Assembly (NCBI RefSeq): GCF_004331465.1
Contig: NZ_SJKB01000004.1
Coordinates: 558,001-622,000 of the forward strand
DNA length: 64,000 nucleotides
From: Kribbella pittospori
GTDB lineage: Bacteria > Actinomycetota > Actinomycetes > Propionibacteriales > Kribbellaceae
Direction: 5' to 3'
In this document: one piece after another, positions 25,594 through 34,215 of the stretch
Position numbering within the stretch: the stretch's first letter is position 1
How the letters are laid out: every line of letters starts with the position of its first letter
The notes under the pieces: model-generated
What the model saw: the letters and a program-made list of their open reading frames with translations, nothing else
Databases searched by the model: none
What the model was told of the DNA's origin: nothing
Made by a program: the position numbers and the translations under genes

Positions 25594-26961
25594 TCAGCCG
25601 TCCGGCCAGGTGGGTGTTCCGGCGCCGGCGGTGCCCAGCGTATGGTCGGCCAGGGCGAAGAGCGCGCCGCCGGCGATCGACAGGCGAGGCCAGCTCCGGA
25701 TCGCATCGCGCACCATGGTGATGTCCGCGTTCGCGGCGAGCCGGCCCGCCCGCGTCGCCGTCAGGACCCGAGCGGCCGCCGAGGCGGCCGGAAGGACGAT
25801 CCGTAGCGCGTCGGCCCAGGGGCGGAGCTCGCTCGCGATCGGACCGGACAGGGCCTCGATCGCTGCGGCCGATTGATCGAGCAGGTTGTGTAGAGCAACG
25901 AGTTCAGCCGGATCCGGACTCCGCAGGGCAGCCCAGCAGGCCACTGCCAACCGGCCTGGATCATCGGTCAGCACGCTCGGTCCGGCAAGCCCGGCCAGAG
26001 CCTCGAGCGCGTCGACCTGTCCGGTCTCCTCGAGCGCCTGGACGAAGGCTCGATCCGGATCGTAACCCTGCGGATCGCACGCCCACTCCATCGCGGTGCA
26101 CAGCCCCGGCAGCCCGGCGTGGGCCTGTAACGCAGCGTTGGCGCCATAGCCCACGAGTACGTCGGCCAGCCGCGGATCGCGACCACGCAGTGGCGCAAGC
26201 GGCAACCGGCGTGGCGTCGTCGCGCTGCTGAACGCCAGGTCGGTGCCATCCCAGTCGTTGACCGGATAGTTGTCCCAGAGCCAGACCCGACGCTGCAACT
26301 GCTCGGCGACAGTGCGGGCCTGCGCCGCGCTGACGGTCGGCGAGACGACGGTCGGCCCGGTCCAGCAGGCGATGAGCTCCGGATGCAGCAACTCGCCGAG
26401 TCTGAGCCGGTACCGCGACGATTCGACACCCCAGTAGTGGGTCGGGCAGACCAGAAGCTCGGTACCGAGGTTGGCCAGACCGTCGTGGATCGCGTTGATC
26501 ACCACGGCCTGGGCGGCGGCCATCGGGTGCGGATCGGCGCCGTACATCGCCCGCGTCACCGGATCCAGCTGCGCGTCGATGTCGTCGAAGGCAACGATTA
26601 CCCGATCGAATCCCAGCCGCGTCATCGCCGTCACGCGATCCAGCAGCAGCGCGAGTTCGTCGCGATCCGCCAGCGAGATGGCTCGATCCCGGCACAGCGG
26701 CGCGCCCGGCGACACCCGCCAGGTCGCCGTCATGCCGAGCTCCCGGGTCAGCGCGAGCAGCTCGGCGAGATGCCCCGCATCGTCTCCGTACGGCTCCCGC
26801 CAGTCCGCTCCAGTGCGTCCGTCGGCCGCTGGACCGTAGACATAGCCCGTGGCGCCGTGGCTGTGCGCACGCCGGACCACCGCGGCTCGGTCCGCCGGCG
26901 TCCACAACGGTCCGTAGAAGCACTCCAGGACGACGCGGTCCTCGATCGCCACGACGCTCAC
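25594..26961 (-). CDS. GH84-like beta-N-acetylglucosaminidase
   Basis: A 455-residue enzyme of the O-GlcNAcase/NagJ family. The barrel begins VLECFYGPLWTPADR (GFYG-type start of GH84), then GYVYGPAADG and WREPYGDDAG, and the catalytic aspartate pair is Asp126-Asp127 in VIVAFDDIDAQ, the polarising and acid residues for substrate-assisted catalysis. C-terminal to the barrel is a helical region. No signal peptide is visible, so it is probably cytoplasmic and acts on imported oligosaccharides carrying GlcNAc. GTG 26961 lies 10 bp after the propeller gene's stop; the two are one operon. One TTA codon occurs at 26130-26128. Confidence 0.82.
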   Translation of the reverse strand: MSVVAIEDRVVLECFYGPLWTPADRAAVVRRAHSHGATGYVYGPAADGRTGADWREPYGDDAGHLAELLALTRELGMTATWRVSPGAPLCRDRAISLADRDELALLLDRVTAMTRLGFDRVIVAFDDIDAQLDPVTRAMYGADPHPMAAAQAVVINAIHDGLANLGTELLVCPTHYWGVESSRYRLRLGELLHPELIACWTGPTVVSPTVSAAQARTVAEQLQRRVWLWDNYPVNDWDGTDLAFSSATTPRRLPLAPLRGRDPRLADVLVGYGANAALQAHAGLPGLCTAMEWACDPQGYDPDRAFVQALEETGQVDALEALAGLAGPSVLTDDPGRLAVACWAALRSPDPAELVALHNLLDQSAAAIEALSGPIASELRPWADALRIVLPAASAAARVLTATRAGRLAANADITMVRDAIRSWPRLSIAGGALFALADHTLGTAGAGTPTWPDG

Positions 26962-26971
26962 CGGCCGCCGA

Positions 26972-28888
26972 TCACCGGACCGGCACCCGCACCAGGTTCG
27001 TCTCGCGGATCGTGTACAGAGAGCGCGCCCGGGGGTCGAGGGCACCCTGTGCTTCGCCGGCGACGGAGGACTTCAGGCCGGTGGCCAGGGTCGTCGGCTG
27101 CCAGCCGGCGGCGTCGATCCGCAAGACCTGGTTGCCGTCGACGAAGGTCAGTTGGTTGCCGGCGAGCTGGAGCTGACCGCCCGCCGTCGACAGTTTCGCC
27201 GTACGCGTGACTTGTCCTGTCGCCCGGTCCACCTCGAACAGGACTCCGGTGCTGGTGACACCGACGAGCCGCCGGCCGACAACCACGAGATCCTGGATGC
27301 GCGGAGCGCCAGGCACCGGGACCAATGTGCGGCTGACCGTCCGGCTCGCGAGGTCGAAGAACGACAGCACGGCTTCCTTGGCCCTCGGCGTCGTGCCGAG
27401 CCCGCCGTAGATCTCCGAGCCGAGATACGCCACACCGCCGGCGACGGCGACCGAGGAGATCGACTGGTCGGGTACGACGTCCCGGTACACGTCGGTCGCT
27501 CCGGTCCGCTCGTCCACGATCGACAGCGCACCACCGAACAGGCCGTAGTCCGGTTGCGTGCCGACGTACACCTTGCCGTCGGATCGAGTCAGGTCGCGCG
27601 GCCGGATCTGGGCATGGCCGAGCGTGCTCAGGTTCCGCACCGCACCGGTCCTCAGGTCGACGGTGTCCACGGTCCCGGTCGGATACACCGCGACGTACGC
27701 CGTGTTCCCGGCCGCGACTCCGGTCTTGATCTCGCCGCCGATCCGGATCCGGCGCGACGTACCGGCGGCGAGATCGTGCAACTGGGCACCGAAGTTGCCG
27801 CCGACAAGCACCGTCGACCCGTTGGTCACCACGCTCAACGGCAACTCCGCGCCAGGGGTGAGACCCGCCTGCTGCAGATCGACGACCCCGAAGTCGCCCG
27901 ACGGCAGCGGCTTCGTCCACATGATCCCGGAGCCGGAGAACCCGATCAGCTTGCCGTCCTCGACGTACAGGTTGCGCGTCTCCTCACCAGGCGTCGCCTG
28001 GCCGAGCGACTGGACCGCGCCGGAGGCCAGGTAGAGCTGCAACACCTCCGCGGTCGGGCGCACCGTGACGTACGCCGACCCACCGGCCAGCGTCACCGCG
28101 TCCGCTCCACCGACCACACCGGGAGCGGGCTGGACGATGCGGAAGTTCGCGGGGTCGTGCTTGTCGATGATCGCGACCCGGCCGGACGGCACCATCGCCG
28201 CGACCACGTACGTCTCGTTCGTCGCCAGGTCGTAGACGAACGAGTCGTCCCGCAGCGCCGCGGGCAGGATGTCGCTCTTCGCGCCGGTCGCGCGATCGAT
28301 CGCCATCAGGTGGGCGTGCGATCCGACGCCGACGTACAGCGTGGTGTCGTCGGCTGCGACGGAGCGGACGTACTGCTCACCGGGGTACGCCTGCCCGAGG
28401 TCGCGCACCGCGCCGGTCGCAGGATCGATCGTATACGTGTGGCCGTTCGGGTACCCACCACCGACGAGCAGACCGTCGGGTGCGGCGGTGAGATCGTAGA
28501 AGTACTGAAGCGATGCCGGCGCCGCGATCTTGGTGTTCGAGCCGTCGGATCCGACCCGGTAAACGACCGGCGGCAGGTACGTCGCGACGTACATCTGGCC
28601 GCCGCTGACCGCACTGGCCCACGCGCCTTGTGACGAGGGCAGTGGATGCGTACTGACCGTGCCGGTCGTCCGATCCAGCACACCGAGGTTGGCCGGGGTG
28701 ACGCCACGGGACACCACATAGGCGTGGTCGCCGGCGAGGGCGCCGGTGACGATCGCGGCGGACAGGCTGGCCGGCCCGAGATCGGTGATGTCCGCGGTTC
28801 CGGCCGCGGCGGCCGGCCCTGCGGTGGCGGCCAGGACGAGACCGGCGGCGGCGAGAAGACCGGCGGGCTTGGACAGAAGGCGTGACAT
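26972..28888 (-). CDS. Secreted beta-propeller protein
   Basis: A 638-residue exported protein. The Sec signal peptide is MSRLLSKPAGLLAAAGLVLA, cleaved near AAAAG. The rest is a series of repeats with strands like VLDRTTGTVSTHPL, TIDPATGAVRDLGQAYPG, AIDRATGAKSDIL and VDLRTGAVRNLS, the D-x-A/R-T-G-x-V pattern of PQQ/WD40-type blades; about ten to twelve blades fit, perhaps two propellers. No catalytic motif is recognised. It heads the leftward operon with the GH84-like enzyme, and resembles the propeller encoded at the far end of the rightward operon. Ligand binding or polysaccharide cleavage (as in propeller lyases) are both possible. Confidence 0.8.
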   Translation of the reverse strand: MSRLLSKPAGLLAAAGLVLAATAGPAAAAGTADITDLGPASLSAAIVTGALAGDHAYVVSRGVTPANLGVLDRTTGTVSTHPLPSSQGAWASAVSGGQMYVATYLPPVVYRVGSDGSNTKIAAPASLQYFYDLTAAPDGLLVGGGYPNGHTYTIDPATGAVRDLGQAYPGEQYVRSVAADDTTLYVGVGSHAHLMAIDRATGAKSDILPAALRDDSFVYDLATNETYVVAAMVPSGRVAIIDKHDPANFRIVQPAPGVVGGADAVTLAGGSAYVTVRPTAEVLQLYLASGAVQSLGQATPGEETRNLYVEDGKLIGFSGSGIMWTKPLPSGDFGVVDLQQAGLTPGAELPLSVVTNGSTVLVGGNFGAQLHDLAAGTSRRIRIGGEIKTGVAAGNTAYVAVYPTGTVDTVDLRTGAVRNLSTLGHAQIRPRDLTRSDGKVYVGTQPDYGLFGGALSIVDERTGATDVYRDVVPDQSISSVAVAGGVAYLGSEIYGGLGTTPRAKEAVLSFFDLASRTVSRTLVPVPGAPRIQDLVVVGRRLVGVTSTGVLFEVDRATGQVTRTAKLSTAGGQLQLAGNQLTFVDGNQVLRIDAAGWQPTTLATGLKSSVAGEAQGALDPRARSLYTIRETNLVRVPVR

Positions 28889-28924
28889 GGCGGCTCCCAC
28901 GGGCACTCCGGCGGACGGGGCAGC

Positions 28925-28945
28925 TGAATTTCGGTCAAGACCGTA
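28925..28945 (-). promoter_or_regulatory. Left copy of a 21-bp operator motif
   Basis: The copy begins TGAATTTCGGTC and ends GACCGTA (28925-28945), with an AA centre. It contains the imperfect palindrome CGGTCAAGACCG. It is 37 bp upstream of the propeller start, in the shared control region of the two divergent glycan operons. The mirrored partner is at 29008-29028. Confidence 0.7.
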
Positions 28946-29007
28946 TCTCGGTTCGCGGATCAGGGCAAGAGCGGGCGTTCACCGTTGACGGTGCGCTGCC
29001 GGGGATC

Positions 29008-29028
29008 TACGGTCATGACCGAAATTCA
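29008..29028 (+). promoter_or_regulatory. Right copy of the 21-bp operator motif, inverted
   Basis: Reverse complement of the left copy with a single difference in the central dinucleotide. Its core CGGTCATGACCG (29010-29021) is a perfect 12-bp palindrome. It lies 20 bp before the sugar-binding lipoprotein gene. The core resembles the GGTC-TA-GACC type site bound by GntR/HutC regulators such as DasR, which respond to amino-sugar phosphates; this link is inferred. Confidence 0.7.
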
Positions 29029-29047
29029 CTGACCTGGAGGTGTCCTG

Positions 29048-30310
29048 ATGTCCTGGCAGAGAACCGGCACCCTGGCGGTCGCCGCCGTGACCGCACTGTG
29101 TCTGCTGGCCGCGTGCGGCGGTGGCGGCGGCGACGTGGCCGCACCGAAGGACGGCGAGGAGATCAGCGGGACCATCACGGTCCGCGCCTACCCGCTGTCG
29201 CCCACCGCCGACGAGAAGGCCGACAAGGCGTTCTGGGACGCGCAGGCGGCCGCCTTCAAGGCGAAGTACCCGAAGGCCGACGTGAAGATCGACATCAAGC
29301 CGTGGAAGGACCGCGACACCGCGCTGACCACGGCGATCGCCGGTGGTACGGCGCCGGACGTGGTCTACATGATTCCCGACGAGCTGGCCCAGTTCCGCAG
29401 CCAGGACGTGGTCGAGCCGCTGAACGACGCGGTGAAGACCGACGGGTACCGCCAGAGTGCGCTGGACGCGGTCAGCTACGACGGCAAGGTCTATGGCGCG
29501 CCGATCCTGATGTCGGTCGTTCCGGGTGTCTGCGACGCCAAGGTGCTCAAGGAGGTCGGGGTCGACAAGCCACCGGCGACCTGGGACGACCTGGTTGCCC
29601 TCGGCCCCAGGTTCAAGGCCAAGGGCAAGTACGTCACGCACATCATCGGCTCCACCGAGGCGACGCTGAACACGAGCTTCTACCCGTGGGTCTGGCAGGC
29701 CGGTGGCGCGCCGTTCGACGACGCCGGCAAGCCCACCCTGGACAGCCCAGCGATGGTCGAGGCCGCGAAGTTCCTCGGTGACCTCGCCGCCCAGGGGTAT
29801 GTCAAGCGGGACGAGGCGGCCGGCAACGCACCGGTCGAGCAGACCGTCGTCGGCCGGCGCCAGGTCGGTTGCGTGTACTACGCGACCGCCACCGAGCTCA
29901 GCCAGGTGTGGGGCAAGGACGTGGTGGTCGCCCCGCCGCTGAAGCACAAGAACCAGGCGACGTACGGCACCGTCGGCTCGTTCGCCATCCTCAAAGGCTC
30001 GAAGAACAAGGCGCTGGCGGCGGCCTGGGCCGGCTTCGTCACCAGCGACGAGCAGCTCGCGGCGATCGGCAAGTTCTCCAACTTCTATCCGCCGAAACAG
30101 GGTGCGCCGGCACCGTTCGCGGCCGGCTCCAACGAGGCGCAGGCCGCGGCGTACCTGTCGATGGTGAACGTCGGTCCGCGGGTCGCGCACGCCCGCGAGG
30201 TGCAGGGCGTGCTGGCACCGGAGATCCAGGCCGTCGTCCTCGGCAAGAAGCCGGCCGAGCAGGCGATCAAGGACGCGGCCAAGGCGGCCGAACCGGTCCT
30301 GGCGCACTGA
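29048..30310 (+). CDS. ABC sugar transporter substrate-binding lipoprotein
   Basis: A 420-residue family-1 extracellular binding protein. The lipoprotein signal ends LLAAC with Cys23, so it is membrane-anchored. The mature part starts with a glycine-rich linker and shows SBP features: DVKIDIKPWKDRDTALTTAI, AGGTAPDVVYMIPDELAQF, PVWTWDDL-like sequence (here PPATWDDLVAL) and PWVWQAGGAPFDDAGK. It precedes two permease genes and follows the operator at 29008, with GGAGG before the ATG. The context suggests import of an N-acetylglucosamine-containing oligosaccharide. Confidence 0.92.
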   Translation: MSWQRTGTLAVAAVTALCLLAACGGGGGDVAAPKDGEEISGTITVRAYPLSPTADEKADKAFWDAQAAAFKAKYPKADVKIDIKPWKDRDTALTTAIAGGTAPDVVYMIPDELAQFRSQDVVEPLNDAVKTDGYRQSALDAVSYDGKVYGAPILMSVVPGVCDAKVLKEVGVDKPPATWDDLVALGPRFKAKGKYVTHIIGSTEATLNTSFYPWVWQAGGAPFDDAGKPTLDSPAMVEAAKFLGDLAAQGYVKRDEAAGNAPVEQTVVGRRQVGCVYYATATELSQVWGKDVVVAPPLKHKNQATYGTVGSFAILKGSKNKALAAAWAGFVTSDEQLAAIGKFSNFYPPKQGAPAPFAAGSNEAQAAAYLSMVNVGPRVAHAREVQGVLAPEIQAVVLGKKPAEQAIKDAAKAAEPVLAH

Positions 30311-30316
30311 GCCTCG

Positions 30317-31213
30317 ATGACTTCCGTGCACGTGCCGGGCACCGCCTCCCGCCGCCATCGGCGACGGGAGGCGCTGACCGGTCTCGCCTTCGTCCTGCCG
30401 ATGCTGGTGCTGTTCCTGCTGTTCCGGTTCGGTCCGTTCCTGGGCGGCGTGTTCCTTGCCTTCGGCAAATACACGCTCGGCGGCGGCTTCCGCTGGACCG
30501 GTACGGCGAACTTCCACCGCCTCGTCGGCGACGCGCTGTTCTGGCAGTCGCTGAAGGTCGCGCTGATCTACACCGTCGTCACCGTCCCGCTGCTGGTCGC
30601 GGTCGCGGTCGGAATGGCACTCCTGGTCCGCCGGTCGTTGCCCGGCGTGCGCTTCTTCCGGGCGGTGTTCTTCCTGCCAGTGATCACCTCGCTGGTGCTG
30701 GCCGGAGTCGTGTTCATCTGGCTCTTCAACGCCGGCGGTGCACTCCCCCGGCTGCTCGGTGCGATCGGCCTGTACGACGGGTCCTGGCTGACCAACGAGA
30801 CGCTCGCGGTGGTGGCGATCGCGGTGGTCGCGGTCTGGGGCCGGTTCGGGTTCGACATGCTGATCGTGCTGGCGCGGTTGCAGGACATTCCGCGGGAGCT
30901 GGAAGAGGCCGCGACGATGGACGGTGCCGGTGCGTGGCAGCGATTCCGGCATCTGACCCTGCCTCAGTTGCGGCCCGTGTTCTTCTTTCTCGGGGTCGTC
31001 GAGGTGATCGGGTCGTTCCAGGTGTTCGACGTGGTCTACATCATGACCGGCGGCGGTCCCGGACGGTCGACGTACACGCTCGGCTACATGCTCTACGACC
31101 AGGCCTTCAAGTACTTCGACTTCGGGTACGCCTCGGCGGTCGCGGTGGCGTTGTTCGTGATCGTGCTGGTGATCGCGCTGGTGCAACGACTGGTCCTGGA
31201 CCGGGAGGAGTGA
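30317..31213 (+). CDS. ABC sugar transporter permease (MalF/UgpA type)
   Basis: A 298-residue inner-membrane permease with six membrane segments. The conserved EAA loop, site of ATPase contact, is ELEEAATMDGAGAWQRFRHL near residue 195. It starts 6 bp after the lipoprotein gene and ends 3 bp before the second permease gene. No ATPase gene is present, so a shared MsiK-type ATPase encoded elsewhere is expected, as is usual for actinobacterial sugar ABC importers. Confidence 0.93.
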   Translation: MTSVHVPGTASRRHRRREALTGLAFVLPMLVLFLLFRFGPFLGGVFLAFGKYTLGGGFRWTGTANFHRLVGDALFWQSLKVALIYTVVTVPLLVAVAVGMALLVRRSLPGVRFFRAVFFLPVITSLVLAGVVFIWLFNAGGALPRLLGAIGLYDGSWLTNETLAVVAIAVVAVWGRFGFDMLIVLARLQDIPRELEEAATMDGAGAWQRFRHLTLPQLRPVFFFLGVVEVIGSFQVFDVVYIMTGGGPGRSTYTLGYMLYDQAFKYFDFGYASAVAVALFVIVLVIALVQRLVLDREE

Positions 31214-31216
31214 GGC

Positions 31217-32119
31217 ATGTCAGCAATCGCCGAACGTGAGGTCGAGACACCGGTGCCGGCCTCCTCCCCGCTGCGGCCGCGCGGCCGTCAGCGGGACCTG
31301 TTCGCACCACGTCGCGCCGGCCGGGTGCTGCGCGGGGCGATTCTCGCCGTCTGCACGCTGGTCACGTTGTTCCCCTTCTACGCGATGGTCGTGCTGTCGC
31401 TGAAGCCGGTCGGCGGGCTGGTCTTCCCCGGCAGCCTGACCCCGACCCACCTCACGGTCGACAACTTCGCGAAGGTGATCGGATCGAACCAGGTCCTCCG
31501 CTGGGCGCTGAACACGCTGCTGTACGCCGGGGTCAGCGTCGTCCTGGTCCTGCTGCTGTCCTCGATGGCCGGGTACGCGTTCGCGAAGAAGCGGTTCCCG
31601 GGCCGGACGGCGATCTTCTGGTCGTTCCTGGGCATGCTGATGGTGCCGTACCACATCACCTTGATCCCGCTGTTCGTACTGGTCGCCAAGGCCGGCGGGA
31701 TGAACACGTACTGGGGCCTGATCGTGCCGACCCTCGCGAACGCCCAGGCGACCTTCCTGATGCGGCAGTTCATCCGGGGGATCCCGAACGAGCTGATCGA
31801 CGCCGCGCGCGTGGACGGCGCCTCGGAGTTCCGGATCTTCGCGCAGATCGTGCTGCCGTTGTGCAAGCCGATTCTGGCCACGCTGGGTCTGTTCGTGTTC
31901 CTGTGGCACTGGAACGACTTCCTCTGGCCGCTGGTGGTGGCCCAGTCGACGCAGCTGCAGGTGCTCACCACGGGGATCGCCGGACTGATGCAGGACAAGG
32001 TCCCGATGAGTGTCGCGCTGGCCGGCTCGGTGGTCGCACTCGCGCCGATCTTCATCGCCTATCTGGTCGCCCAGCGCTACTTCACCGAGGGCGCCACGAT
32101 GTCCGGCCTCAAGGGCTGA
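31217..32119 (+). CDS. ABC sugar transporter permease (MalG/UgpE type)
   Basis: A 300-residue permease with six membrane segments and a basic N-terminal tail. The EAA loop is ELIDAARVDGASEFRIFAQI near residue 195. The pattern FYAMVVLSLKP after TM1 is typical of MalG-type proteins. It forms the heterodimeric channel with the preceding gene. The downstream Tat-protein gene starts 29 bp after its stop, in the same operon. Confidence 0.93.
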   Translation: MSAIAEREVETPVPASSPLRPRGRQRDLFAPRRAGRVLRGAILAVCTLVTLFPFYAMVVLSLKPVGGLVFPGSLTPTHLTVDNFAKVIGSNQVLRWALNTLLYAGVSVVLVLLLSSMAGYAFAKKRFPGRTAIFWSFLGMLMVPYHITLIPLFVLVAKAGGMNTYWGLIVPTLANAQATFLMRQFIRGIPNELIDAARVDGASEFRIFAQIVLPLCKPILATLGLFVFLWHWNDFLWPLVVAQSTQLQVLTTGIAGLMQDKVPMSVALAGSVVALAPIFIAYLVAQRYFTEGATMSGLKG

Positions 32120-32148
32120 CCCGACTCCTCGCCGAGAGAGAGGCTCCG

Positions 32149-34215
32149 ATGACCACCGACTCCTCGAACCCGATCACCCGACGTACCGTGCTGCGGTCCA
32201 CCGTGCTCACCGGGGCCGCGATCGCGACGGCTCCAGGCCTCTCGCTGCTCACGCCCGGGCAGGCCGCGGCTGTGGGATCGGCACACACCACGGCGACCGC
32301 CCCCGTCTTCGTGGTGCCGAACCCATCCTTCGAGCAGGAGACCACCACGCCGGGCTTCCCGGACCAATGGGGCCGTGGTGCCTCGGGGACAGCGGGATCT
32401 GGTGCACTGGACCCCGCGGTGGCACGCACCGGCGCGAAGTCGTTCCGCACCGTCGCTCCAGCCGCGAGCGACCGGTACAGCGTCCAGCTGTACCTGAAGC
32501 CGGCCGTCGGGGGCCACGTACACCGGTTCTCCGTCTGGCACCGCGTCATGGCCGTCACCGGTACCGCACCGACTCTGCAACTGCACTTCTACGACGTCAA
32601 CCGCGCGGTGATCGCGAGCGCGGTGGCGACCGGTGCGAGCGGTACCGCCGACTGGACCGAGCTCACCGTCGAACTGGCCGCGCCCGCGACAACTCGCTAC
32701 CTGTCGTTGACTCTGGCCAACTGGTTCAGCCAAGGCACCGTGTGGTGGGACGACGTCAGCGTCGAAACCTGGCCCGCGATCATCGGTGTCGGCGGCAACT
32801 ACCTGGAGCGCGCCGCCCATTCCGACGTACTGACGTTGACACTGGCGGCAGGCGCCTCGACCCGCAAGCTCGCCACCGTGTCCGCGTTCGACCGGGAACT
32901 GCAGTTCGTCGACGCCGCACGGATGCGTTCGGCCTCCTGCGAGACCTTCCGGTGGCACGGCGACGGAATCACCTGGGATGCGGCGTCCGGCTGCGCCCAG
33001 CTGGCCGCCGGCACCCAGGGATCGCTCACCATCAGCGGCGTCCGGCTGGGCGACGGCGCGCCGGCCGGAGCCGCGTTTCCCTCCGTCAGCGTGACCGAGC
33101 TCGGTCAGCCCGGCGGCAACCAGGTGTTCGTCATCGCGTTGGGGTTCCGCGAGCCCGACCATGCCGCGGAACGGACCGCCGGACCCACCGCGCTCGCCGC
33201 CGCGAGGTCTGCCAGCGACTACCTGGACTCCCGTACGACGGCGAGCGGCGCGATCGGCATCGCTCATCCCAGCTGGCCCGGTGACATCCAGCCCGACCCG
33301 CACGGCAACGCGAAGGCAGCCAGCGCCAACACGTCCCTGTGGCAACTGACCGGCGAGCAGGTCTATCGCGAACGAGCCACTCGTATCTTCGATGTCCTGG
33401 CCGACGTTCAACTGTCCAATGGCGGCTTCGGCTTTCCGTGGCCCTACGGGAGCGCCCAACTGCACTTCGCCTACGCCGGGCACTATCCGGACGGCAAGAC
33501 GCATCCTCGGGGCACGGTGATGGCGATCATCACCGCCAGCGCTGCAGTGTCACTGCTCGAGGGCTATCACGCGTTCGGCACCCAGCGGTACCTCGATGCG
33601 GCCGAACGGGCGGTCGGCTACCTGCTGCACGACCCGAACGGCCTGCAGTTCCTCGATCCGGGCCACCGCTACGCCTCGATTCCGTACTGCACGACGGCCC
33701 CGATCGACGCGACCGGCGGCCGCGCCACCGAGGTGTACAACATCGACGCCTTCTCGCTCGTGCTCCTTCGCCGGCTCCATGAGACGACCCACGACGACTC
33801 GTTGCTCAGGTACGGCGACGCGCTGGCACGAAACCTCGACCGCAGAGTGCAGACCGACGGCTCGATCCCGTACGCCTGGTACGCGACCTGGAAGCCGACG
33901 GACTACGCCTACCTCGTGAACGACGGGCTGATCCAGTGGGGCGAACTCCGCAACGCCAGGCACTGGGTGGCGACGGGCCGGCGCGGCATCAGCTGGATGA
34001 CCAACGTCGACCGGCCGTCGACGCTGTTGTGGGACTACGACGGCAGGCCGCTCGGCGGGGTGGACAACACCCAGGACGTGATCCGCTGGATCGGCGCCAT
34101 CACCGCTTCGCAGCAACCCGACGGGTCATGGACCGGTGGATCCGACACACGCATCGAGGCCTTCAATGCCGCCGACATCACCGCCGTCCTGCAGCAGATG
34201 GAGTACAGCTCATGA
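32149..34215 (+). CDS. Tat-exported protein with N-terminal jelly-roll and C-terminal alpha/alpha-barrel-like domain
   Basis: A 688-residue exported protein. The Tat signal is TRRTVLRSTVLTGAAIATAP from residue 10. Residues about 50-205 read as a beta-sandwich carbohydrate-binding-like module (PNPSFEQETTTPGFPDQWGR, TRYLSLTLANWFSQGTVWWD-type strands). Residues about 330-688 look like an (alpha/alpha) toroid, with YRERATRIFDVLADVQLSNG, GFGFPWPYGSAQ, TVMAIITASAAVSLLEGYHA and TEVYNIDAFSLVLLRRLHET. This fold holds glycoside hydrolases, polysaccharide lyases and epimerases; I cannot name the family. Its stop overlaps the next gene's start as ATGA. Context points to action on the imported glycan outside the cell. 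Confidence 0.8.
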   Translation: MTTDSSNPITRRTVLRSTVLTGAAIATAPGLSLLTPGQAAAVGSAHTTATAPVFVVPNPSFEQETTTPGFPDQWGRGASGTAGSGALDPAVARTGAKSFRTVAPAASDRYSVQLYLKPAVGGHVHRFSVWHRVMAVTGTAPTLQLHFYDVNRAVIASAVATGASGTADWTELTVELAAPATTRYLSLTLANWFSQGTVWWDDVSVETWPAIIGVGGNYLERAAHSDVLTLTLAAGASTRKLATVSAFDRELQFVDAARMRSASCETFRWHGDGITWDAASGCAQLAAGTQGSLTISGVRLGDGAPAGAAFPSVSVTELGQPGGNQVFVIALGFREPDHAAERTAGPTALAAARSASDYLDSRTTASGAIGIAHPSWPGDIQPDPHGNAKAASANTSLWQLTGEQVYRERATRIFDVLADVQLSNGGFGFPWPYGSAQLHFAYAGHYPDGKTHPRGTVMAIITASAAVSLLEGYHAFGTQRYLDAAERAVGYLLHDPNGLQFLDPGHRYASIPYCTTAPIDATGGRATEVYNIDAFSLVLLRRLHETTHDDSLLRYGDALARNLDRRVQTDGSIPYAWYATWKPTDYAYLVNDGLIQWGELRNARHWVATGRRGISWMTNVDRPSTLLWDYDGRPLGGVDNTQDVIRWIGAITASQQPDGSWTGGSDTRIEAFNAADITAVLQQMEYSS

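Noticed and set aside
28979..31186. Long leftward open frame opposite the ABC transporter genes
   Set aside because: Composition (Arg/His/Asp/Gly-rich, no motifs) is that of an antisense shadow; the opposite strand encodes clear SBP and permease proteins.
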